Shown here one piece after another: positions 15,898 through 22,401 of a DNA stretch of 25,220 bases. The notes under the pieces were generated by a model. That model did no database searches. It saw nothing but the letters and a program-made list of their open reading frames with translations, and was not told where the DNA came from. The DNA is from a virus, in the IMG/VR virus record IMGVR_UViG_3300034160_000203, positions 1 to 25,220 of that record; one strand, written 5' to 3'. Position 1 is the stretch's first letter. Every line of letters begins with the position of its first letter. A program made the translations under genes and the position numbers.

Positions 15898-16668
15898 ATG
15901 TTTGGAATTGAAGTAATCACACCTGATGTATATAAAAATATTTTCTTTATGTATTTAATCATTCTTGCCATTTATCGATGTGGCGGAGTTACTTTCATTT
16001 TTCGATTAATACTAAGAACTGCAAGAATAGGATTTAAGAGTGGATTACTGGCAAAGCAAGATGATGAAGCATTCTACATTCAGATGTTCAGGTTTTTAAA
16101 TGGTGTCAATGTACGAACAAAGGAAGATACAGAGATAATTTCCAAAGGCTTATCCTCTGGGGAGTTGAATCGCTCAGATTTCCGCTTCTCTTGTTTCTTT
16201 GGCGCGGTAGGAATTATGAAACCATCTTACATTGATACATACTTCGTAGCAGCAATGACACTTGCCATGCTTGGATTCTCCTTGTTTATGGTTACTAATC
16301 TTCCCAAGATTGATTATGTCAATTACACATATAAATCAGTTAAGCTTCAGATGTCAAATGAAAATTTATTCCTGCCAGATAAGGGGCAGTATATAAACAA
16401 AGATAGGTGTATTGAAATTGTAAAAACCCACCCTAAAGACATATATAAGATGGCTTGTGAGTATCTGGTTTTGAAATCAGAAGAGCGACAAAACGAGCTC
16501 AAAAAATACATTAACAAATGGAATAACATTCGGTGGGTGTATCTTACAATTCTGTTTTTTTCCGTAATTTCTTCTGTATCTTTAATCACTGGGGGACTTA
16601 ATAGCCGCAACCTTAATGAGTTCATTTTCAACAAAAAAATCAGCACCTCAAGAATGCTGATAGCTTAA
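15898..16668 (+). CDS. Unrecognised AT-rich membrane protein (cargo gene)
   Basis: A 256-residue protein that I do not recognise. Predicted membrane segments lie at about residues 14-38 (FFMYLIILAIYRCGGVTFIF), 114-136 (FVAAMTLAMLGFSLFMV) and 212-233 (WVYLTILFFSVISSVSLI). A hydrophilic region of about 70 residues, rich in Lys, Glu and Tyr, separates the last two. ATG 15898-15900 is favoured because GGGAGGG lies five bases upstream. An in-frame ATG at 15880 would add six residues. The gene is far more AT-rich than its neighbours, runs against the late genes and sits between S and V, a late-operon boundary. This is how lysogenic conversion or phage-exclusion genes are placed in P2-like phages, but no function can be read from the sequence. 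Confidence 0.8.
   Translation: MFGIEVITPDVYKNIFFMYLIILAIYRCGGVTFIFRLILRTARIGFKSGLLAKQDDEAFYIQMFRFLNGVNVRTKEDTEIISKGLSSGELNRSDFRFSCFFGAVGIMKPSYIDTYFVAAMTLAMLGFSLFMVTNLPKIDYVNYTYKSVKLQMSNENLFLPDKGQYINKDRCIEIVKTHPKDIYKMACEYLVLKSEERQNELKKYINKWNNIRWVYLTILFFSVISSVSLITGGLNSRNLNEFIFNKKISTSRMLIA
16633..16661 (-). terminator. Rho-independent terminator of the O-S operon
   Basis: On the minus strand, ATCAGCA and TGCTGAT (16655-16661 with 16639-16645) form a 7-bp stem with a 9-base loop, followed by a T-run. It lies 44-72 bases past the S stop, inside the 3' end of the convergent cargo gene, and separates the O-S and V-G operons. Confidence 0.75.
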
Positions 16669-16690
16669 AATTAAAATGATTTCACAGACT

Positions 16691-16711
16691 AAAGTAAGGC
16701 CCCCTTACTTT
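16691..16711. repeat. Hairpin at the convergent end of the cargo gene and S
   Basis: AAAGTAAGG (16691-16699) and CCTTACTTT (16703-16711) form a 9-bp stem with a CCC loop. It starts 22 bases after the cargo gene stop and overlaps the S stop codon (16705-16707). There is no T-run, so termination of the plus-strand transcript is only possible, not shown. Confidence 0.5.
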
Positions 16712-17151
16712 ACTAAATGCTCAATTATCGCATTTCCAATTTCTCTGAAGTCAGTGTGAGCAAATCCGAGCAACGGCCTTTCCTCATACTTCACCGCCGG
16801 GCTACGCACCGAAGGCCGATCCCGCAGTCCATAATGATGCACCTCGGCCATGCGCTTCACCCGCCCGACAAACTCCACCACGGCGGCATCGCTGCTGCCG
16901 CTGGCTTTCATATAGCGGGTCGTGCGCAGCTTAGTGAACATCGCCCGCTTGATGCGGCCTTTCTTGTTTCTCAGTGTGGCCTTGCGTGGTGCATAGGGCG
17001 TGCCGTCCGGGGCCTGTTGGCGCTTGATATTCTGCTGCTGGCTGGCGCGCAGGCGTTTGGCAATCGTCACCGCCAATGCCTTGCGCGACTGCGGCGACAG
17101 CGTGCTAATCAGCCCCGCCAGCCGGGTGTCAAAGGGTTCAAGCTCATTCAT
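16705..17151 (-). CDS. S: Tail completion protein gpS (virion morphogenesis family)
   Basis: A 148-residue protein of the phage virion morphogenesis family (P2 gpS is 150), which with R completes the tail top and joins it to the head. Typical segments are a basic helix with IAKRLRASQQQNIKRQQAPD (about 30-49), followed by GTPYAPRK, and the region VHHYGLRDRPS near 105. It overlaps R by eight bases and is the last gene of the O-S operon. Confidence 0.93.
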   Translation of the reverse strand: MNELEPFDTRLAGLISTLSPQSRKALAVTIAKRLRASQQQNIKRQQAPDGTPYAPRKATLRNKKGRIKRAMFTKLRTTRYMKASGSSDAAVVEFVGRVKRMAEVHHYGLRDRPSVRSPAVKYEERPLLGFAHTDFREIGNAIIEHLVK

Positions 17152-17611
17152 GCCATGTACTCACTAACTCACCGTGGACATAGAGTTGCATCGGGCGGGT
17201 GACGTTCTCCGGCAACGGCGGTTCCGGCAGGTGGTCAACGTGCAGCGCGCCAGCCTGTTCTTTCACTATCACCCGCTCGGTCAGTTGCAGGTTAATGCTG
17301 ATATCAAACGAACCGTCGTTGTTGATATCAGCTTCAAAGGTGTAACCGGTGCGCCGCTTTTCTTCGGTTGCCATGATGTCCGGCTGGTGCTCACGCAACC
17401 ACGCCAGGATCGGGACGATGATGAAATCCATATCCCCGGTGTAATCCGTAATCAGCAGGTTCAGCCGAAACTGATATTCAAACGAGAGGGAGTTTGCCAG
17501 CGTGGAGGCAATGCGCCCGCTGTCGGTAAACAGGCGCAGGTTCTCCGGGTGGCGTTGCAGCCAGGGCAGTGACTCAGTCAGCGCGGCGCGCAACTGTTGG
17601 GGCTTTATCAT
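17144..17611 (-). CDS. R: Tail completion protein gpR
   Basis: A 155-residue P2 gpR family protein (P2 gpR is 155), a head-tail joining/tail completion factor. It starts MIKPQQLRAALTESLPWL, and the stretch FEYQFRLNLLITDYTGDMD near residue 45 is characteristic. Its start lies inside the 3' end of lysC (38-base overlap) and its end overlaps S, so the lysis and tail completion genes are tightly coupled. Confidence 0.93.
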   Translation of the reverse strand: MIKPQQLRAALTESLPWLQRHPENLRLFTDSGRIASTLANSLSFEYQFRLNLLITDYTGDMDFIIVPILAWLREHQPDIMATEEKRRTGYTFEADINNDGSFDISINLQLTERVIVKEQAGALHVDHLPEPPLPENVTRPMQLYVHGELVSTWHE

Positions 17612-17864
17612 GGTGCTGTTCCTGACACTGTTTAATCATCTCCACCTGGAGCGCACAGGCCACCAGGGCCTGTTCCAGTTGGCGAATGTCCGCGCTTAAC
17701 TCACCGAGGGTGGTCGGCTGGCTGCCCGGTATCGGGCACGGGCTGACCGCTGGACAACCAACGTAGATAATCGTCGGGGTGGTTGAAGGCGGGCCGCTGG
17801 TGCAGCCGGATAACGTCAGCAGGCAAAGGCTGGCTAAACCACGTGCGCAATGTTTCGTTTTCAT
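17574..17864 (-). CDS. lysC: Rz1-like outer-membrane spanin lipoprotein (LysC)
   Basis: A 96-residue small lipoprotein, the o-spanin. A basic N terminus and hydrophobic stretch lead to the lipobox LSGC, with Cys21 as the predicted lipidated residue. A Pro/Ser/Thr-rich segment (TSGPPSTTPT) follows, as in Rz1 proteins. ATG 17862-17864 has AGAGGG upstream, which favours it over a longer frame. The start is nested inside lysB in another frame, and the gene runs beyond the lysB end, the overlapping arrangement of P2 lysB/lysC. Together the spanins fuse inner and outer membranes in the last step of lysis. Confidence 0.88.
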   Translation of the reverse strand: MKTKHCARGLASLCLLTLSGCTSGPPSTTPTIIYVGCPAVSPCPIPGSQPTTLGELSADIRQLEQALVACALQVEMIKQCQEQHHDKAPTVARRAD

Positions 17865-18138
17865 TGAGTACCCTCTGTAAATCCTGTTCACGTTTCAGCG
17901 CCAGCCGCTGCGCGCTGCTCAGGCTGTTTCTCAGTTGCTGTTCGGCCTGCGCCTGTTGCCGGGCCTCACGCTGCAAGGCGGTAATTACCGTATCCCGGTG
18001 GTTGACGGCAGCGGTGAGCGTGCGATTTTGCTGTTGTGACTTATCCAGGGATTCACCCAGAGAGACCACCTGCCATTTCAGCCCGCAGATGACCGCCAGC
18101 GACACCAGCGCCAATAACCATCCGGTTCGGCCCGTCAT
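17701..18138 (-). CDS. lysB: Rz-like inner-membrane spanin (LysB)
   Basis: A 145-residue i-spanin. It begins MTGRTGWLLALVSLAVICGL, a single N-terminal membrane anchor. A long Gln/Arg/Glu-rich helical periplasmic domain follows (about 25-105) and would form the coiled coil that contacts LysC. P2 lysB encodes 141 residues. ATG 18136-18138 overlaps the endolysin stop as ATGA and is preceded by AAGGGGG. Upstream in-frame sequence lies inside the endolysin gene and is not plausible. lysC is partly embedded in its 3' half. Confidence 0.9.
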   Translation of the reverse strand: MTGRTGWLLALVSLAVICGLKWQVVSLGESLDKSQQQNRTLTAAVNHRDTVITALQREARQQAQAEQQLRNSLSSAQRLALKREQDLQRVLNENETLRTWFSQPLPADVIRLHQRPAFNHPDDYLRWLSSGQPVPDTGQPADHPR

Positions 18139-18644
18139 GCGGCCCCCTTGAGGCAGAGCGCCTTTTCCGCTGTCCTTCTGCGCTCCAGACCGTTGGACTT
18201 CACGCCGTTGACGTACACCCAGCGCGGCAATTGCTGGCAGGCGTTGCGCCAATCCTGCTGTCGGAGATACCCGGCCAGGGTGGAGTTACACGCGGCGGTG
18301 GTGCCGACGTTAAAGGCAAAGGCCACTACGGCGTCATACACCGGCTGCGGCATCGTCACCGGCAGGCAGCGCCCGAGGGCCCGCTCCGTGCGGTAGACAT
18401 CGGCTATCAGGTTGATGGCGGCCTGCCGTTCGCTGATGACCTGATTCGGTATGACGCCAGCGGTGTGACCGATACCGCTCGTCCACACCCCGGCGCTGCA
18501 CTGGTAAGGCGATAACTGACAGCCTTCAAAATCGGCAATCAGCCGCAACCCGGCCTCCGAGGTGTTGAGCGCACGGTATTGCGGCAACAGCATCGCCAGG
18601 GCCAGCACCGCCCCGGCGGCACAGCGTTTAACGGTTAAGCTCAT
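18135..18644 (-). CDS. K: SAR endolysin, GH24 lysozyme with P1 Lyz-type Glu-Cys-Thr site
   Basis: A 169-residue glycoside hydrolase family 24 (T4-type) lysozyme that cleaves the peptidoglycan glycan backbone. Residues 8-25 form a weakly hydrophobic Ala/Leu-rich segment like a signal-anchor-release domain, so export would use Sec without cleavage. The active site has Glu40, Cys49 and Thr55 (E-8-C-5-T), with Cys in place of the usual Asp. Cys42 and Cys8 match the cysteines that cage and free phage P1 Lyz by disulfide exchange. GGAGGG precedes the ATG. It differs from the cytoplasmic gpK endolysin of P2, so the symbol reflects position only. It overlaps the holin and lysB genes. Confidence 0.9.
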   Translation of the reverse strand: MSLTVKRCAAGAVLALAMLLPQYRALNTSEAGLRLIADFEGCQLSPYQCSAGVWTSGIGHTAGVIPNQVISERQAAINLIADVYRTERALGRCLPVTMPQPVYDAVVAFAFNVGTTAACNSTLAGYLRQQDWRNACQQLPRWVYVNGVKSNGLERRRTAEKALCLKGAA

Positions 18645-18837
18645 CCGTGACCCTCCGGGGAAGCCCCAATGTGTTCAGGAGTTGATAGGTTTTGCGGCGG
18701 TAGTACCAGTTCACCAGGAAGGTGCCGACACCCACCGCCGCCCCGACCATAAAGGCGATATCCTGCGGCGAATACTTCCCCACCCAGGCCAGGAACACCG
18801 CCATGGCGTAGGCAAAAAAAGAGGTGATGCGCTCCAT
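18628..18837 (-). CDS. Y: Phage holin, P2/HP1-type class II
   Basis: A 69-residue protein beginning MERITSFFAYAMAVFLAW. It has two membrane segments (about residues 6-20 and 26-46) and a basic C terminus (RRKTYQLLNTLGLP), the layout of a class II holin. It would trigger membrane depolarisation, which also releases the SAR endolysin encoded next. The ATG at 18835-18837 starts four bases after the X stop, with GGGA at its upstream side. The longer in-frame extension adds residues from X-overlapping DNA and is rejected. Confidence 0.9.
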   Translation of the reverse strand: MERITSFFAYAMAVFLAWVGKYSPQDIAFMVGAAVGVGTFLVNWYYRRKTYQLLNTLGLPRRVTDELNR

Positions 18838-18841
18838 GTTG

Positions 18842-19045
18842 TCAGTCCCATAAGTTGACGGTTTCACGTTGCGGGGCGGCGATGATGTCCGGCAGGTCAA
18901 CCGGCTGGCCGTGGGGCAGTATCACCCCGACCTCGGCCAGCCCGGCGTTGAGGGCATACACCTGTTCAACCACGCCCTGAGTGCGGCCAACGTAGCGCCA
19001 GCACAGGGCATCGACCGTGTCGCCTTGTTCAGCTATCACCCGCAT
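18842..19045 (-). CDS. X: Tail protein gpX (LysM-like)
   Basis: A 67-residue P2 gpX family tail protein (P2 gpX is 67), with a LysM-like fold and the conserved GRTQGVVEQVYALNAGLAE and ending ETVNLWD. The ATG at 19043-19045 overlaps the L stop as TGATG. A GTG one codon earlier is less likely. In P2, gene X lies between L and the holin gene, as here. Confidence 0.93.
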   Translation of the reverse strand: MRVIAEQGDTVDALCWRYVGRTQGVVEQVYALNAGLAEVGVILPHGQPVDLPDIIAAPQRETVNLWD

Positions 19046-19539
19046 CACAGCAACCCGATGATGCAGTGGCTACGCTCGGCCACGTTGCTGATGGCCTGCC
19101 GCGCACAGCGCCACAGCTCATCAATCGACGCCTCGACCCCCTCGGCCTTGCGGGCCCCGGTGGCGGTGGTGTCCAGGCTGCGGTATTGCTCGGACAGCAG
19201 CGCCAGGGTCATGGCGCTGACCGCGTTCTGGTACTCGCTCACCCGCAGGCTTTCACCGTCGAGCTGTTCGGCGGGCACCTCGGCCAAAAGCTGATAGCCG
19301 TCGGCCATCCGGTCTCGGCGGTAGGTGAACAGCTCGGCATTCACCTCGGCGATGGCGGACTTAATCGCCCGGCGCAGCCGGGGGGCGGTGATACTGCCTT
19401 CAATGCGCATCACGTCACGCACGGCCACCGGGTCAACGTCCGGCCAGAACAGGCTGTTGATAATCATCGGCTCTGTTACCGCCGGAGGACGCAGCGGCGG
19501 CGCATCCGGGCGCGGGGTGGGAATAATGACAGTGCTCAT
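19045..19539 (-). CDS. L: Head completion/stabilisation protein gpL
   Basis: A 164-residue P2 gpL family protein (P2 gpL is 169) that stabilises the filled head after DNA packaging. Conserved segments are INSLFWPDVDPVAVRDVMRI (about 27-46), ITAPRLRRAIKSAIAEVN and ADGYQLLAEVPAEQLDGES. The ATG has GAGG five bases upstream. A 92-base GC-rich gap with a possible hairpin separates it from M, with no gene in it. Confidence 0.93.
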   Translation of the reverse strand: MSTVIIPTPRPDAPPLRPPAVTEPMIINSLFWPDVDPVAVRDVMRIEGSITAPRLRRAIKSAIAEVNAELFTYRRDRMADGYQLLAEVPAEQLDGESLRVSEYQNAVSAMTLALLSEQYRSLDTTATGARKAEGVEASIDELWRCARQAISNVAERSHCIIGLL

Positions 19540-19631
19540 AAAACCTCAAAAATAGGGGGCGGTGGACGCGGGCATTGACACAGAGATTTCTGGTCGCCGC
19601 CCGCGTGCCGCCCGGCGCGGGGCGCGTTCGG

Positions 19632-20291
19632 TCAGCGGCTGGCCGCGTTGCGGATAGCACGCTCCAGCCGTTCTATGTCCTTTTTGACGCCGCAGCCGTT
19701 GTGCAACTGCAACGCCCGTTTCAGGTGGTTTAAGGCCCCTTCGGCCCGGCCCGCTTCACGCAACACATACCCGGTGATTTTGTGCAGCTTGGCGCGCACT
19801 TGGTCGGGCATATCTTCGGCATCGGTCAGTTCCAGGGTCTGCAACAGGTGCTCGATGTTGACCGGCTGCCCGGCCTCATGGGCGCGGGTGGCGGACTCGG
19901 CGACGTCTTCAGCTATCAAATACGGCGTTGAGCGGTTGAACCCGTTGGGCGGCACCAGCTTGTGGCGCAGCGCATAGCGGGCAATCGCCAGCGCCCCGGG
20001 GATATCGCCCGCATCCAACCGCCAAATCATCACCGTCATCACGATGACGTCCTGCGCGCCGCGCCCTTCCGCCAGGACTCCGGCCACCCACGGGGCATAA
20101 TCCGGCAGCAACTGGCGCTTAAGGTCGGCTTTGCGTTCCTGGGAGCGCACCTGTTTAAGCCTGCGTTTGTCCTCATACAGCTTGAGCAACATCAGCTCAT
20201 AGCCGTTGGCGTGGGCGGTGGGGCCCGCCTCCCGACGGGCGGCCTCAATGGCGGACTGGCGCAAAAAGTGACGGCGGGCCGGGTTGCTCAT
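19632..20291 (-). CDS. M: Terminase endonuclease subunit gpM
   Basis: A 219-residue P2 gpM family protein (P2 gpM is 247), the small terminase subunit that in P2 carries the cos-cutting endonuclease activity. It opens MSNPARRHFLRQSAIEAARR. The middle region has LPDYAPWVAGVLAEGRGAQD and a predicted helical HALRHKLV-like stretch (ALRHKLVPPNGFNRSTPYL). The gene starts three bases after N and works with the ATPase gpP. Confidence 0.92.
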   Translation of the reverse strand: MSNPARRHFLRQSAIEAARREAGPTAHANGYELMLLKLYEDKRRLKQVRSQERKADLKRQLLPDYAPWVAGVLAEGRGAQDVIVMTVMIWRLDAGDIPGALAIARYALRHKLVPPNGFNRSTPYLIAEDVAESATRAHEAGQPVNIEHLLQTLELTDAEDMPDQVRAKLHKITGYVLREAGRAEGALNHLKRALQLHNGCGVKKDIERLERAIRNAASR

Positions 20292-20294
20292 GGC

Positions 20295-21377
20295 TTACTC
20301 TCCGCTTTTCGCAGGGGCATCTTCCGGCGGGACAGCCGGGGTGAAATCACCCAGTTCGATGTTTTCCACCACGCAGCCGCAGGCATAATCCTCAACCACG
20401 TAATCCTCATTGATGGATTCGTAGTTCTCGACGCGGTCGCGCTTGGGGTTTTCTTCCAGGTGGCGACGGTGGGTGTCTTCCTGCCAATAGATGGAGAGGT
20501 TATCCAGGCGGGTTATCATCAAGGCATTGGCCGGGAAGTACGGCACGCGTACCGCAGGCAGATTGCCGATGCGTTTCTGGCTGATAATCATGTCAGCCGC
20601 CATGGCTTCGCTGTTGGGCTGTACCTGATTGACCAGCGGGAAGTATTTATCCGCCAGCAGCTTGCGGCCACAAATCACCACCAGTTCCGGGTCTTCCTGA
20701 TACCAGTCGGCAATCAGTTCGGCGTGGGCGCTCATCACCAGCGCATCGAGATTGGTGTAATCGCCACCGGGCCCTACACGAAGCGTGTCAGACAGGACAG
20801 TGCCGTTATCGTCCTGCACATTGCTCATCACCCGCGCTGGCGCTTCGTCCCGGTATTTTTGCAACCAGCCGACGGCAATATCCTGCAACATCGGGTTTTT
20901 AAGGCGGTTGGAGGTCTTGGCACGGTGGGTGCCGTTAAAACCGATGGTGATACGGTCAAGCGCCTGACGCTTCACGATGGCATCACGTAGGCGGGTTTGG
21001 AAATCCTGGTAACGCGCCCACAGGTCAAGGGTGTTATAGCGGATATGGAAGTCGTAGTTCACCTGCTGGCAGAAATAGCCGTCCTTATCCAGGGAGGCAA
21101 AATCGGCGGTTTCGCGTTCGTCACCCGCGCTGGTGTCGGTGGTGCTGGCAATGGTGCCGTTAACTCCCAGGCCCACCTTCTCGGCCTTCATCTCGGCCAC
21201 CGGCACAATGTTGATGCTGCTCAGGAACGCGGAAGATTCCTGTACGCGGGTCATGATGGTTTGTGTCACCGACGGCTCGACGCTGAATTTCTTGTCCAGG
21301 TCGCCGGTATCGACGCCGTTCAGCTCGGCGATACGGCTTAAAAACTTGTTAAATTGAAAGCGGGTTTTCTGACGCAT
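20295..21377 (-). CDS. N: Major capsid protein gpN
   Basis: A 360-residue P2 family major capsid protein (P2 gpN is 357). The N-terminal part MRQKTRFQFNKFLSRIAEL is the segment removed by the gpO protease in P2. The body contains KVGLGVNGTIASTTDT and GFNGTHRAKTSNRLKNPMLQ, both highly typical of the family and of HK97-fold P2 capsids. The C-terminal end is acidic and proline-rich. It lies between scaffold/protease O (36-base gap) and terminase M. Confidence 0.96.
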   Translation of the reverse strand: MRQKTRFQFNKFLSRIAELNGVDTGDLDKKFSVEPSVTQTIMTRVQESSAFLSSINIVPVAEMKAEKVGLGVNGTIASTTDTSAGDERETADFASLDKDGYFCQQVNYDFHIRYNTLDLWARYQDFQTRLRDAIVKRQALDRITIGFNGTHRAKTSNRLKNPMLQDIAVGWLQKYRDEAPARVMSNVQDDNGTVLSDTLRVGPGGDYTNLDALVMSAHAELIADWYQEDPELVVICGRKLLADKYFPLVNQVQPNSEAMAADMIISQKRIGNLPAVRVPYFPANALMITRLDNLSIYWQEDTHRRHLEENPKRDRVENYESINEDYVVEDYACGCVVENIELGDFTPAVPPEDAPAKSGE

Positions 21378-21413
21378 GAATTTTATCCTGTGAGTTATCG
21401 TTTTCTGTGCGGG

Positions 21414-22262
21414 TTAGCAGTCGGTCAGCACGTCTTGCGCACCGCTGCCGCCGGTGGCGGGCGGGCGTTGTCCTTGGCTGAAACTCTCGGTGCTGGCAAG
21501 CTGCTGCTTCAGCGCCGCAAAGGCCACCGCATCGGTCTCCACCTGCTGCTTGAGGTCGGCCACCTGCTGGGTCAGGGTGGTTTCCAACTGGCTGAATCGC
21601 TGCTCGGTGCCCTGCACCTGCTCGGCCACGGTCATCACCGCGCCTTCCATCTCGCTAAAACGCGCGTCATCGCTGGCCTGCTTGCGACTAAACATCGCTT
21701 TTACGCGGGCGGCAAAGGTCGGCTCCGGGTCGGCCAGCTCTTCAAACTCAATCAGCGCCTCACTGGCGACGGTGAACACGTTGGCCGGGTCGGCCTTGCG
21801 GGCGGTCAGCGGGTTGTGTTGGGCGGTACGGCTGAAGGTCAGCATCTCGGTGCCGAGGCTCGCCGGGTCATCGGTCACCGCCAGCCCCATAAGGTAGCTG
21901 CTGCCGGTCTTGGCAAAATTGCGGCCGATTTCCATCGAGGTGTAGACCTTCTGGCTCTTGCCAATCATCGCCACCAGTTCGGCGGTCGGGGATAACTTGG
22001 CGTACAGCGCCCACTTGCCGTGCAGGCGGGGTTCGTCCGGGTCGTCAATCTGTTCGGCCTTCAGCTCAATCACATCGCCATAACGGCGGAAATCACTGTC
22101 GGGCAAAATCCCCTTGATGTGCTCCAGGTTGATGCGCGCCCCGTACACCTTCGGGTTATAGCTGCTGCCCATTTGCTGAATGTCGTTGGCGTCAATTTCG
22201 CGACCGTCGCAGGTGTCACCCTCCAGGCCAATGCGAAACCACTTTGAAACTTTCTTTGCCAT
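21414..22262 (-). CDS. O: Capsid scaffolding protein and serine protease gpO
   Basis: A 282-residue P2 gpO family protein (P2 gpO is 284). The N-terminal half is a herpesvirus-like serine protease. Asp19, His48 (INLEHIKG) and Ser109 (VYTSMEIG) sit close to the catalytic residues reported for P2 gpO. The C-terminal part (about 200-260, many Gln, Glu and Leu) is the coiled-coil scaffold that guides gpN assembly. ATG 22260-22262 follows GGAGAG. A longer frame to 22427 would run into the start of P. It is the first gene of the O-S operon and divergent from P. Confidence 0.95.
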   Translation of the reverse strand: MAKKVSKWFRIGLEGDTCDGREIDANDIQQMGSSYNPKVYGARINLEHIKGILPDSDFRRYGDVIELKAEQIDDPDEPRLHGKWALYAKLSPTAELVAMIGKSQKVYTSMEIGRNFAKTGSSYLMGLAVTDDPASLGTEMLTFSRTAQHNPLTARKADPANVFTVASEALIEFEELADPEPTFAARVKAMFSRKQASDDARFSEMEGAVMTVAEQVQGTEQRFSQLETTLTQQVADLKQQVETDAVAFAALKQQLASTESFSQGQRPPATGGSGAQDVLTDC

Positions 22263-22335
22263 GTTGAACGGCTCTCCGGTTGTGGGGTTCGGGGCCAGTG
22301 TGCGGACAACAGCCCGCAGGCTCAACGCGTTGCAG

Positions 22336-22355
22336 TTGGACGAACCGAGGCACAA
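22336..22355 (-). promoter_or_regulatory. Predicted Ogr binding site of the O operon (PO)
   Basis: The minus-strand word TTGTGCCTCGGTTCGTCCAA shares its ends and TGT-N12-CCA core with the FI and V boxes. Its centre is 83 bases from the O start, nearly the same as for FI (81). The divergent P promoter needs its own site. A weaker TGTGCGG...CCCG word at 22299-22316 on the plus strand is a candidate. Confidence 0.65.
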
Positions 22356-22401
22356 CAGGGACTTAAGGCGGGTTGAAACGGGCTTGCGTAGCCTTGGCAG
22401 C

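Noticed and set aside
19962-20990. A 342-codon plus-strand frame opposite M and N
   Set aside because: It spans two confirmed genes on the other strand and has a biased composition typical of an antisense frame.
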